From positions 62,001 through 126,000 of the forward strand of contig NZ_BMSF01000012.1 of the NCBI RefSeq assembly GCF_014649015.1: a DNA stretch of 64,000 nt. Reading direction: 5' to 3'. Positions within the stretch are counted from its first letter, which is position 1; each line of letters opens with the position of its first letter. The notes beneath the pieces are model-generated. The model did not search any database. It was not told the DNA's origin and saw only the letters and a program-made list of their open reading frames with translations. This document shows, piece by piece, positions 1-8,330 of this stretch. The DNA comes from Streptomyces narbonensis (GTDB lineage Bacteria; Actinomycetota; Actinomycetes; Streptomycetales; Streptomycetaceae). The position numbers and the translations under genes were made by a program.

Positions 1-442
1 GGTGGTCCGGGCTCACGGTGTCGAGGTCGTGGAGCGAGGGCTGCCGCGACGGGTCGGTGACGCACTCGTCGAGATAGCCGGTGTCCCAGCCGTGCCCGGT
101 GATCCACTGCCCGCCCGGGGCCCGTCCGACGGCCTCGCGGACGACCTCGGCCACGTCCGCGAGGGAGGACACGGCGGGATGGGCGACATCGAGGGAGAGC
201 GGCGGGCTCGCCATACCGAAGGCGCATCCGTGCAGGTGGGAGTCGTTGATCCCGGGAAGCAGCGTCGCCCCCCGCAGGTCGACGACGCGCGTGGCGGGCC
301 CGATGAACGGCGCCATGTCGTCCCGCCCGCCGACGGCACCGATGATCCCGCCGGTCACCGCCAGGGCCGATGCGACGGAGAACTCCGCGTCGACCGTGAC
401 CACCCGTCCACCGACAAACACCAGATCCGCGTACGTGTCCAC
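1..442 (-). CDS. Amidohydrolase family protein (partial, N-terminal part)
   Basis: Only the first ~147 codons lie in the window; the gene continues past position 1. Translation from the GTG at 442 gives an N-terminal beta-sandwich strand segment (DLVFVGGRVVTVDAEFS) and then LLPGINDSHLHG. That is the PGxxDxHxH metal-binding signature of the YtcJ/exoenzyme-type amidohydrolases, with N for the usual F or L before DSHLH. These are zinc-dependent hydrolases of cyclic or N-acyl amides; the substrate cannot be told from this fragment. A Shine-Dalgarno AAAGGA lies a few bases upstream of the GTG. It is on the same strand as pntB, 136 bp downstream of it, but a shared transcript is not evident. Confident in family, not in substrate. 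Confidence 0.85.
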   Translation of the reverse strand, partial: MDTYADLVFVGGRVVTVDAEFSVASALAVTGGIIGAVGGRDDMAPFIGPATRVVDLRGATLLPGINDSHLHGCAFGMASPPLSLDVAHPAVSSLADVAEVVREAVGRAPGGQWITGHGWDTGYLDECVTDPSRQPSLHDLDTVSPDH

Positions 443-578
443 AGAAGGTCCTTTCACACCCGGGCGCGCTCCACGGCCGCCCGAAAACGATCTCCCGAGG
501 ACTATCGCCGCGACCCGGCGACCGGCACATCGGTCATCTCACCGATGTGCCGGCGTCGGACCCCCGGCGGGACCGGAG

Positions 579-1997
579 TCAGAGCGCTCCGACGATGTCC
601 TCCACGCGGGCCTTCGCGTCGCCGAAGAGCATCGAGGTGTTCTCCTTGAAGAAGAGCGGGTTCTGCACGCCCGCGTAGCCGGAGGCCATCGAGCGCTTGA
701 AGACGATGACCTTGCCCGCCTCCCAGACGGTGAGGACCGGCATGCCTGCCAGCGGACTCGACGGGTCCTCGGCCCCGGCCGGATTGACCGTGTCGTTGGC
801 CCCGATCACGAGGACGACGTCCGTCTCGGAGAAGTCGTCGTTGATCTCGTCCATCTCCAGCACGATGTCGTACGGCACCTTGGCCTCGGCCAGGAGCACG
901 TTCATGTGGCCGGGGAGGCGGCCGGCCACCGGGTGGATGCCGAACCGCACGTCGACGCCCTTCGCGCGCAGCTTCGAGGTGAGCTCCGCGACCGGGTACT
1001 GCGCCTGGGCGACAGCCATGCCGTAGCCGGGGGTGATGACCACGGAACGGGCGGACCCGAGCAGTTCGGCGGCGGTCGCGGCGGTGATCTCCGTGTGCTC
1101 GCCGTAGTCGACGTCCGAGGCCGACGGGGCCTCGATGCCGAAGCCGCCCGCGATCACGGAGATGAACGAGCGGTTCATCGCCTTGCACATGATGTAGGAC
1201 AGGTAGGCACCGGAGGAGCCGACCAGCGCGCCGGTGATGATCAGCAGGTCGTTGCCGAGGAGGAAGCCCGAGGCCGCCGCGGCCCAGCCGGAGTAGCTGT
1301 TGAGCATGGAGACGACGACCGGCATGTCACCGCCGCCGATCGAGGCGACCAGGTGCCAGCCGAGCGCCAGCGCCAGGACGGTCACGGTGATCAGCAGCCA
1401 CAGCTCCGGCGTGACCACGAACCAGGCGGTCAGGGCGACGAACAGGCCGAGCGAGCCGAGATTCAGGGCGTTCTTGCCCGGCAGCATCAGCGGCTTGGAG
1501 CTGATCTTCGCGGAGAGCTTCAGGTAGGCGACGATGGAACCGGTGAAGGTCACGGCGCCGATGAACAGGCCGATGAACACCTCCCCGTGGTGGATCCCGA
1601 GGGTGCCGAGGGCTTCCAGGGCCCGGGCCTCGTGGCCGTCCGGATGGTTCTCGACCTCCAGGAAGCCGTTCCAGCTGACGAGGACGGCGGCGAGGCCGAC
1701 GAAGGAGTGCAGCAGCGCGATCAGTTCGGGCATGCCGGTCATCTCGACGCCGCGGGCCCGCTGGAGGCCGATCAGCGCGCCGGCCAGCATCGCGAGGCCC
1801 ATCAGGCCCAGGCCGGCGGTGCTGACGTCGCCGTCGACGGCGAGCACGACCGTCGCGACGAGCGCGACGCCCATGCCCAGCATGCCGAAGGCGTTGCCGA
1901 GGCGCGCCGTCTCGTGCTTGGAGAGTCCTGCCAGCGCCAGGATGAACAGCAGCGCGGCAACGAGGTAGGCCGCCTGAGCGGCGATGGTCGCAGACAT
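579..1997 (-). CDS. pntB: NAD(P) transhydrogenase subunit beta
   Basis: Membrane and NADP(H)-binding subunit of proton-translocating transhydrogenase, which uses the proton gradient to drive NADH + NADP+ to NAD+ + NADPH. The 472-residue length is normal. The first ~270 residues are a run of hydrophobic helices (domain II). The C-terminal ~180 residues are the soluble dIII domain with the NADP-binding VITPGYGMAVAQAQ segment and the IGANDTVNPAG loop, both typical of PntB. The ATG at 1997 follows the pntA stop by one base, so the two subunits are translated from one transcript in stoichiometric fashion. Family assignment is secure. Confidence 0.97.
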   Translation of the reverse strand: MSATIAAQAAYLVAALLFILALAGLSKHETARLGNAFGMLGMGVALVATVVLAVDGDVSTAGLGLMGLAMLAGALIGLQRARGVEMTGMPELIALLHSFVGLAAVLVSWNGFLEVENHPDGHEARALEALGTLGIHHGEVFIGLFIGAVTFTGSIVAYLKLSAKISSKPLMLPGKNALNLGSLGLFVALTAWFVVTPELWLLITVTVLALALGWHLVASIGGGDMPVVVSMLNSYSGWAAAASGFLLGNDLLIITGALVGSSGAYLSYIMCKAMNRSFISVIAGGFGIEAPSASDVDYGEHTEITAATAAELLGSARSVVITPGYGMAVAQAQYPVAELTSKLRAKGVDVRFGIHPVAGRLPGHMNVLLAEAKVPYDIVLEMDEINDDFSETDVVLVIGANDTVNPAGAEDPSSPLAGMPVLTVWEAGKVIVFKRSMASGYAGVQNPLFFKENTSMLFGDAKARVEDIVGAL

Positions 1998-1998
1998 G

Positions 1999-3525
1999 TC
2001 AGCTCCGGTTGAACATCGCGAGCATGCGACGCGTCACCGCGAAGCCGCCGAAGACATTGATACTGGCCAGCAGGATCGCCACGGCCGACAGCACCGTCAC
2101 CGCCGTGCTCCCGTGCCCGATCTGCAGGAGCGCGCCGACCACGATGATTCCCGAGATCGCGTTCGTCACCGACATCAGCGGCGTGTGCAGCGCGTGGTGC
2201 ACATGACCGATCACGTAGTAGCCGATCACGATCGCGAGCACGAAGACCGTCACATGGGGCAGCAGCGCCGCCGGAGCGAACCCGGCGGCCAGGAACAGCG
2301 CCAGGGCGGCGACGGCCACCCCGCCGAACTTCTGCTTCGCCGTCATCGGCGGCTTCTTCGGGGCCGGCTCCCGCACGGCCGTCGCGGCGGCGGGGGCCGG
2401 TGCCGCCGAGACCTGGACCGGCGGGGGCGGCCAGGCCGACTCGCCCTTGCGGACGACGGTGATCGAGCGCTGCACCGGGTCATCCCAGTCGAGGACCAGC
2501 CGGGCGTCCTTGTCCGGTGTCATCAGCTTCAGCAGGTTCACCAGGTTGGTGCCGTAGAGCTGCGAGGCCTGCGCCGGCAGCCGCCCCGCCAGGTCGGTGT
2601 AGCCGATGATCGTCACGCCGTTCGCCGTGACGGTCTTCTCGCCCTTCACCGTGCCCACGACGTTGCCGCCGTTCGCGGCGGCCATGTCGACGACCACCGA
2701 GCCCGGCTTCATGCTCGCCACCATCTCCGCCGTGAGCAGCACCGGCGCGGGGCGGCCGGGGATCAGCGCGGTGGTGATGACGATGTCGGCCTCACGGCAC
2801 TGCGCGGCGTACAGCTCCACCTCGCGCGCCTTGTAGTCGTCACCCATCTCCTTGGCGTAGCCGGTCTTCGAGACCTCCACCTCGGCGGACTCGATCGACA
2901 GGTACTCGCCGCCCAGCGACCGCACCTGGTCGGCGACCTCCGGCCGCGGGTCGGTGGCCCGCACGATCGCGCCGAGCGAGCCGGCGGCGCCGATCGCCGC
3001 GAGACCGGCGACGCCGGCGCCCGCGACGAGCACCCTCGCCGGGGGCACCTTGCCCGCCGCGGTCACCTGGCCGGTGAAGAACCGCCCGAACTCGTGCGCC
3101 GCCTCCACCACCGCCCGGTACCCCGCGATGTTCGCCATCGACGACAGGACGTCCATCGACTGGGCCCGGCTGATACGGGGCACGGCGTCCATCGACAGGG
3201 CGGTGAAGGGACGGCGGCCCAGCTCCTCGACCATCACGGGGTCGAACGCCGGCGCGAAGAGGGCGATCACCGTCGCCTCCGGCCGCACCCGGTCGAGCTG
3301 GGCCGGCGTCGGGGCGTTGACCCCGAGCACCACGTCCTCCGCCGCCGCGTCGCCGAGGGTGGCACCGGCTGCCTCGTAGGCGCTGTCGGTGAAGCCGGCG
3401 GCGACGCCCGCGCCGGGGTCGACGACCACGCCGTACCCCAGTTTGCGGATCTGTTCGATCGTGGCCGGCGTGGCCGCGACGCGGTTCTCACCTGCCCGCG
3501 CTTCCTTGAGGACTCCGACAATCAC
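1999..3525 (-). CDS. pntA: NAD(P) transhydrogenase subunit alpha (fused alpha1-alpha2)
   Basis: NAD(H)-binding subunit of proton-translocating transhydrogenase, upstream partner of pntB in a two-gene operon. The 508 residues match the fused E. coli-type PntA rather than the split PntAA/PntAB form. Residues ~1-370 are the alanine-dehydrogenase-like dI domain, starting MIVGVLKEARAGENRVA and holding the Rossmann segment VLVAGAGVAGLAAIGAAGSLGA. A proline/alanine linker follows, then about four transmembrane helices. The start is a GTG at 3525 with GGAGAA five bases upstream. It probably supplies NADPH for biosynthesis. No regulatory site was identified upstream. Confidence 0.97.
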   Translation of the reverse strand: MIVGVLKEARAGENRVAATPATIEQIRKLGYGVVVDPGAGVAAGFTDSAYEAAGATLGDAAAEDVVLGVNAPTPAQLDRVRPEATVIALFAPAFDPVMVEELGRRPFTALSMDAVPRISRAQSMDVLSSMANIAGYRAVVEAAHEFGRFFTGQVTAAGKVPPARVLVAGAGVAGLAAIGAAGSLGAIVRATDPRPEVADQVRSLGGEYLSIESAEVEVSKTGYAKEMGDDYKAREVELYAAQCREADIVITTALIPGRPAPVLLTAEMVASMKPGSVVVDMAAANGGNVVGTVKGEKTVTANGVTIIGYTDLAGRLPAQASQLYGTNLVNLLKLMTPDKDARLVLDWDDPVQRSITVVRKGESAWPPPPVQVSAAPAPAAATAVREPAPKKPPMTAKQKFGGVAVAALALFLAAGFAPAALLPHVTVFVLAIVIGYYVIGHVHHALHTPLMSVTNAISGIIVVGALLQIGHGSTAVTVLSAVAILLASINVFGGFAVTRRMLAMFNRS

Positions 3526-3725
3526 GAGCGTTCTCCGTTCGCTGCTGTTCAGACGAGAAGCGGGGGACTCATTCCACCGTGTTCATGAATTATTCCGCCT
3601 CGAACACGGACGTGGCTTGAGCGCACGATCCCCTGCCGAACAGGCAGCGACCACTCGCCCTCACGGAGAGGACACGATCACGGAGGCCGGTGGGCGTCGC
3701 CGGGGAGAACCCTTCCCGGATTCCG

Positions 3726-4166
3726 TCAGAACGCGAAGACCGCGCCCTCCGCCGTGCGGGCCCGCAGTTCGCACGGGTTGCCGTAGGTCGCCGACCAGCT
3801 CACGCGCCGGCCCTCCCAGACGCCGTCTCCGGTGACCGTGACCGGGTTCCACTCACGCGTACAGGGGCGGTCTTCCCGTAAGTCCGTCAGGCTCGCGAAG
3901 TCGCCGTCCGCGGAGGCCAGTTCCGCGCAGGCCGCTTCCGGGTCGGGGTGGGTGCCGGACGCGGTCGGGGCGCAGGACAGGGTGACCGCGCGGACGACGG
4001 TGCCGGACGACGGGCCTTCGCCCTCGCCGATGGTCATCACGAGCGCCGACGGAGCGTAGAGGCTCTCGGGCGCCGCCGAGGCGGTGCCGGTGAAGGCGGC
4101 GCCGACGAGAGCGAGACCGGTCGCGGTGGCGAACGCGGTGGCGCCGAGAGTACGGAAGTAGCGCAC
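3726..4166 (-). CDS. Secreted SSI-family (subtilisin inhibitor-like) protease inhibitor
   Basis: Extracellular inhibitor of serine proteases (I16 family). The 146-residue precursor has a Sec signal peptide (hydrophobic run to ~28, cleavage near TASA/APES), leaving a mature domain of ~115 residues, normal for SSI. The four cysteines of the two SSI disulfides are present (C65, C80, C103 and the C in NPCELR). The reactive loop reads CTREWNPV where SSI has CPMVYDPV, so P1 is Arg and trypsin-like proteases are the predicted target. The C-terminus ends GAVFAF as in the family. The start is the GTG at 4166 with AAGGGA upstream. Codon 96 (3879-3881) is TTA, the rare leucine codon read by the bldA tRNA, so translation is probably delayed until development or stationary phase. 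Confidence 0.93.
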   Translation of the reverse strand: MRYFRTLGATAFATATGLALVGAAFTGTASAAPESLYAPSALVMTIGEGEGPSSGTVVRAVTLSCAPTASGTHPDPEAACAELASADGDFASLTDLREDRPCTREWNPVTVTGDGVWEGRRVSWSATYGNPCELRARTAEGAVFAF

Positions 4167-4508
4167 GGGGGTGTCCCTTCGCGGGTTACGGGGGTGATGC
4201 GAGCCGATCGGCTGCGCACCGGAGTCTTGTCGACGCGGAGGGTGATCGCACACGTGGTCGCAGGTTTCCGGCCGTGATCCCCGGCAGGCCCCTACCGACT
4301 GGTCGTTCGGCCAGTTGGGAGGTGGTCCCGCGGCACTCCACCCCGCCCCCCTGGGCGCGGACGCCGCGGGCGGTCCAAGCTCGAACGATCCGCTGACCTG
4401 CGCCGTCACGGAAAGACGTTCGAGATTGGACCGCCCGCACCCACTCGTGATCGTCCGGAACCCAAGGCCCCGGTACGGTCCTGCCGGACTCCGGCAGGAC
4501 CGAGGGGG
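4167..4508. other. Intergenic region between SSI gene and DUF4246 gene
   Basis: No convincing coding sequence is seen here. The part next to 4167 must hold the SSI promoter, but no clear -35/-10 pair was recognised. The half next to 4509 holds a long inverted repeat (see 4366-4438) immediately downstream of the DUF4246 stop codon. Confidence 0.6.
4366..4438. terminator. Long inverted repeat downstream of the DUF4246 gene
   Basis: Arms 4366-4387 and 4417-4438 are 22 nt each and complementary with a single mismatch, separated by 29 nt. The structure lies 70 bp past the DUF4246 stop codon and upstream of the SSI gene, on a path both could use as a terminator or insulator. The loop is long for an intrinsic terminator and no T-tract follows, so the termination role is inferred from position only. 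Confidence 0.5.
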
Positions 4509-6023
4509 TCAGTGCTCGCAGAGGGAGAACTCCCGCTCGTAGAGCTGCTCGTTGTGTTCGTCGACGAAGAACTTGCGCTCCTGCATGAGCTGTTCGCGGT
4601 AGTCCTTGGCCTGCTCCCACGTCATGGTCGAGGTGTCGGACCACGGCTGCTGCGGGGGCACGTCGGACGTCGAGACGATCTTCTCCGAGGGGTCGACCAG
4701 GAAGAACGCGAGGATCTTGCGGTGCCCGGGGCGGGTGGGGTCCTCAAGGCGGAACGAGCCGACGCGGTGCTGCAGGACGTTCGGGAACGCGAGGCAGCGT
4801 CCCGCCGGCGTCGACGCCGAGCCCAGCACCTGGTTCAGCGCGTCCTCGTTCTCCAGGCCGTAGATCTCGCGCAGTCCGTTGTCGTCGTTCTGCTCGTAGT
4901 CCGGGTCGTCGAGCGCCGCACGGAAGCCCAGTCGGCTCTCGGTGATGTTCTCGCTGTCCCAGTAGTAGATGCCGGTCGAGACGATCCGCTCGTTCAGCAT
5001 CCCCTCGACGTGCCAGGAACCGCCCGCGTACTCGGGGTCCTCCGGGGTGAGGTGGATCGTCGCGAGCTTCACGATGACCTGGAGACCACGGCCGCGCAGG
5101 TCGACCCGGGCGGATGCGTCGGGCGTCTCGGGCGGGGTGAAGTCCGGGGCGTCCGGGACGACCGGGCGGCGGGTGTCCCACCAGTCGTCCTGAGCCTCGC
5201 CCCAGAGATGAACGGCCTCCGCGAAGGCCCCTTCGTCGCTGTAGTCGGCCTTCACCGGATACTTCGGCTCCGAGTCGTACCACCCGTAAGGATCGGCCTC
5301 GATCCGCAGCGGCCGCGGATGGCGCAGATCGGTCAGCACGTTCTCCAGCAGCGGACGCATGCGCGCGAACAAGTCCGGCAGGACGGAGGCCAGTTCGTGA
5401 TGCCGCTCGGGGTGGACGTTGTTGACGTACGAACGGAAGGCGACATCGCCCTCGTCGCTGACGTCGACGTCCGTCGGCAGCCACTGGAACTTCTCCGAGA
5501 ACTCGTACTTCGAGTACTCGCTCGTCGGGTTCTGCCAAGCCCGATCGGGCGCAACGCTCGCCTCCCTCACCAGGCAGAACAGCGAGGGGTGCACCAGATC
5601 CAGCACCTGCCCGCCGGATCCCGGATGCCAGTCCCGTTCCGCTTCGGGGACCTCCTCCAGAACACGAACGGCCTCGCTCAGCCGGGAGTTGAGCTTGTCG
5701 TCGACGAGCGTGTCCGAGTGCCACACGCCGTCGACGGCGGACACCTCGATGCCGGTGCGTCCGTCACGCAGCGCGGCGTAGTGCGCGAGCTCGGCGAGCA
5801 CGTAGCGGACCTGCGCTTCGGTGAGGCCCTGGGCGACCGCTTCCGCCGTCCACCTGGCGACGATCTCGGGATCGTGCATCTTCTCGAACCACCCCGGCTT
5901 CGCCCGGATGTGCGCGCTGCACTGGATCATCTGGAGTTCCCGCAGCGTTCGGGGTGTCGCGAACGTCAGAGCACGGGAACGGGCAGCGTGGAAGGGCAGC
6001 GGGAAAGCAGACAGGCCGGTCAA
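4509..6023 (-). CDS. DUF4246 family protein, probable 2-oxoglutarate/Fe(II)-oxygenase fold
   Basis: A 504-residue soluble protein that matches the DUF4246 family of actinomycetes and fungi. Conserved blocks seen are LSAFPLPFHAARS at the start, TLRELQMIQCSAHIRAKPGW, the core WHVEGMLNERIVSTGIYYWD and the later NVLQHRVGSF and GHRKILAFFLVDP. The H-x-E of WHVEG, the later His of LQHRV and the Arg of GHRKI occur in the order of the iron and 2-oxoglutarate ligands of a double-stranded beta-helix oxygenase; that assignment is my inference. The substrate is unknown. The start is a TTG at 6023 with a weak ribosome site; it is preferred because the PLPFH block lies just inside. Monocistronic by appearance. 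Confidence 0.85.
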   Translation of the reverse strand: MTGLSAFPLPFHAARSRALTFATPRTLRELQMIQCSAHIRAKPGWFEKMHDPEIVARWTAEAVAQGLTEAQVRYVLAELAHYAALRDGRTGIEVSAVDGVWHSDTLVDDKLNSRLSEAVRVLEEVPEAERDWHPGSGGQVLDLVHPSLFCLVREASVAPDRAWQNPTSEYSKYEFSEKFQWLPTDVDVSDEGDVAFRSYVNNVHPERHHELASVLPDLFARMRPLLENVLTDLRHPRPLRIEADPYGWYDSEPKYPVKADYSDEGAFAEAVHLWGEAQDDWWDTRRPVVPDAPDFTPPETPDASARVDLRGRGLQVIVKLATIHLTPEDPEYAGGSWHVEGMLNERIVSTGIYYWDSENITESRLGFRAALDDPDYEQNDDNGLREIYGLENEDALNQVLGSASTPAGRCLAFPNVLQHRVGSFRLEDPTRPGHRKILAFFLVDPSEKIVSTSDVPPQQPWSDTSTMTWEQAKDYREQLMQERKFFVDEHNEQLYEREFSLCEH

Positions 6024-6143
6024 TTCTCGGGATCCCTACAGTCGGTGTGCGGTGGCCGGAAGAATAGCCCAGCGCACTGACACCGCAGCCGTGCTCACCG
6101 CCCGCCTGCTCCATCCCTCGTCACCCCCCGCACACCTCCGTCG

Positions 6144-8285
6144 CTATCGCTTCACACGGCTGCGGACCGCGAGCACCGTGAGGCCGATCAGAGCGGGTTC
6201 GAGGATGCGGGAACCCATCTCGATGTACGTTCCGGCCGTGGTCAGGTCCTGGCCGGAGGACCGGAAGACGACGGAGTTGATGACCACCCTCAGGGCCTTC
6301 TCGAACCGTTCGTCCGACAGGCGCCGGCTGTACGGACCTTCCGGGTTGACCGGCTCCGCCTTGTCCGTGGTCAGGGTGAAACCGGTGCCGGTGACCTGCC
6401 CGGTGCTCCGCGGCCGGGGATCGTCCTTCGGTACGCCCCACACCATCATCGCCAGCACGGTCGCGGTCATGGCGAGGAGCAGCCAGCCGACGGCGCGCGT
6501 CGCCCGCAGTCCGTACCCGGAGGCCGCCCAGTACAGCAACAGGAGGGCCCGTTCGCCCCGGGGCGAACGGCGGTCGTGGCGCCGCATCTCCATCTCGCCG
6601 TAGTAGAAGTCGGCCGCTCCCGGCTCGTTCCTGCCGTCTTCGAGCGCCTTCCGCAGCCGGCGGTAGACCGGAGCCAGGGCCGCGGGTTCCCGTACATCGG
6701 TGCCCGTGGGGGCCGAGTTCCAGCCGCCCGCGTGCCGCCCGGCGGCACGCCAGTGGTGTTCCTCGATCAGGGTCCTTCGGCGGGTCCAGCGGACGGGCGG
6801 CCATCGGCGGAGACGTATCCCCGCGGGGACTTCGGGCAGGGGGCAGTGCCCTTCCAGTCTCAGCTGGTCGAGGTGCACGGTCTCCACGAAGAGGCAGTCG
6901 GTCAGGTCGACGTCCGCGAGCAGCAGGTGGGCGGCGTCGGTGCCCCGGAGGGAGGTGACGCGTACCCGCGGGGCGGTGAGACCGGTCTCGTCCGGCTGTG
7001 TGCCGTCGTCCGTGACGAACGGCCGGGAGCGTCCCGCGACGCTCACCGGGAACTCCAGGACGGCGTCCTCGAAGTCCACGTCGGCGTGGCGGAGCCGCAG
7101 CGCAGCCGTCGATGCCCACCGTGTCCGCCGGCAGCGCAGGCGCTTCGCCGCCGCCTCTATCGTCACCGCGGACTGGAACGTGGCCTCGGAGAGGTCGAGC
7201 AGTCCCGCGAAGACCAGAGGGCCCAGCCGAGCCGTGCGCAGGAAGGTCGCCTTCCGGAAGTCGACGTCACCCTGGATGTCCGTTCGGTGGAACTCCGTGT
7301 CTCCCCCGATCGTCACTTCGCGGAACCCCGCGCCGCGCTCGAAGCGCGCGTCGCCGAAGGAGACGTCCTGCCCCATCGTGGCCCCGCCGAAGTCGGCGGG
7401 CCGCAGGAACACCGCCCCGTCGAACCACGCCTTCCCGGCGATGCCCGCCCTGGCGAACGAGACCTCGTCGTCGAACTCCGCCCCGTCGAACCAGGCTTCG
7501 CCCGCGATGGCCACCCCGGTGAAACCGGCCAGTTCCCGGAATCCGACGCCGGTGAACTCGGCGTTCCCGCCGGTGGTCAGCCCGTCGAAGACGGCGCGGC
7601 CGCCGACCTCCTCGACCTGGAACCGCAGGGCGGCACCGACGGTGGCCCGACGGAACCAGACCCCGGCACGCAGGTCCGAACCGTCGAACCAGGCGTCTTC
7701 CGCGACCACCATCTCCCCGAAGCGGGCGTCCGCCCCGAAGCAGGTCGCACGGAAGCGGACGCCTCCGTCGAAGCGCGCTCTCCCGAAGGACGCCACGCCG
7801 GTGAAGTCGACCTCGTCGAACAGCACGTCTCCACCGAACTGCGCCTCGTCGAACTCGGCCCGCCCCACGAGGTGCCGGCCGGTCACCGGGTCCCGCAGGG
7901 CGGCGAGAACGTCGTCCAGGAGGCTCTGGGTGAAGGGCGTGCCCCGGTGGTCCAGGTCCGCGCCGGGGGACAGCGCGGCGAGGTGCGCGGCGCGCTGGGC
8001 GGCGTCGACGTGCGCCAGGCACGCCGTATGGGGCCCGGTCCTGCGGCCGCGGCACCGGCCCGTGGCGCCGTGGTGGTCGCACTGCGGCCAGTCGGGTCCG
8101 TCGGTCGCCGGGTCGATCGACAGCGTGGTGTCCGACCGCAGGGAAGTCGGTGCCGTGGCGCTCGGGGGCGTGGCGTTCGGCGGTGGGGCGCTCGGGGGCG
8201 TGGCGCTCGGTGACATGGCGCTCGTGGCGCTCGGTGGCGTGGCGTTCGGCGGTGTGGTGATGTCGGGGCTCCTTCGACTACGCAC
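6144..8285 (-). CDS. Pentapeptide-repeat protein with C-terminal two-helix channel-like membrane domain
   Basis: Three parts are visible in 713 residues. Residues ~1-50 are low-complexity Pro/Ser/Ala/Asn/Thr. Residues ~60-95 hold a small Cys/His-rich motif (CDHHGATGRCRGRRTGPHTAC) that could bind a metal. Residues ~135-380 are pentapeptide repeats of A(D/N)LXX type (units such as FDGARF, FDEVDFTG), forming a right-handed beta-helix. The last ~130 residues have a helix (GWLLLAMTATVLAMMVWGV), a pore-like segment (RSSGQDLTTAGTY) and a second helix (ALIGLTVLAV), laid out like a 2-TM channel but without a TVGYG filter. It is last in a minus-strand run after the lipase (45 bp) and the caspase-STAND protein, so a membrane-effector role is inferred. 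The GTG start at 8285 has no ribosome site; a strong GAAGGAG sits inside, just before an in-frame ATC at 8261. Confidence 0.8.
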   Translation of the reverse strand: MRSRRSPDITTPPNATPPSATSAMSPSATPPSAPPPNATPPSATAPTSLRSDTTLSIDPATDGPDWPQCDHHGATGRCRGRRTGPHTACLAHVDAAQRAAHLAALSPGADLDHRGTPFTQSLLDDVLAALRDPVTGRHLVGRAEFDEAQFGGDVLFDEVDFTGVASFGRARFDGGVRFRATCFGADARFGEMVVAEDAWFDGSDLRAGVWFRRATVGAALRFQVEEVGGRAVFDGLTTGGNAEFTGVGFRELAGFTGVAIAGEAWFDGAEFDDEVSFARAGIAGKAWFDGAVFLRPADFGGATMGQDVSFGDARFERGAGFREVTIGGDTEFHRTDIQGDVDFRKATFLRTARLGPLVFAGLLDLSEATFQSAVTIEAAAKRLRCRRTRWASTAALRLRHADVDFEDAVLEFPVSVAGRSRPFVTDDGTQPDETGLTAPRVRVTSLRGTDAAHLLLADVDLTDCLFVETVHLDQLRLEGHCPLPEVPAGIRLRRWPPVRWTRRRTLIEEHHWRAAGRHAGGWNSAPTGTDVREPAALAPVYRRLRKALEDGRNEPGAADFYYGEMEMRRHDRRSPRGERALLLLYWAASGYGLRATRAVGWLLLAMTATVLAMMVWGVPKDDPRPRSTGQVTGTGFTLTTDKAEPVNPEGPYSRRLSDERFEKALRVVINSVVFRSSGQDLTTAGTYIEMGSRILEPALIGLTVLAVRSRVKR
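8157..8265 (-). repeat. Degenerate in-gene repeats encoding a Pro/Ser/Ala/Thr-rich N-terminus
   Basis: Imperfect direct repeats around a core like GGCGTGGCGCTCGG (plus strand), repeated about seven times at 12-24 bp spacing. They lie at the 5' end of the pentapeptide-repeat gene and encode runs such as NATPPSAT. Copy number is likely to vary between strains by slippage. Confidence 0.6.
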
Positions 8286-8330
8286 CGGGTCGGCGTGGAC
8301 GTACCGGACCGGTGGTGGCGCGGTGGGGAC

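Noticed and set aside
81..2012. Long plus-strand open frames opposite pntAB and other genes
   Set aside because: High GC gives long antisense frames; the opposite strand has clear families with ribosome sites.
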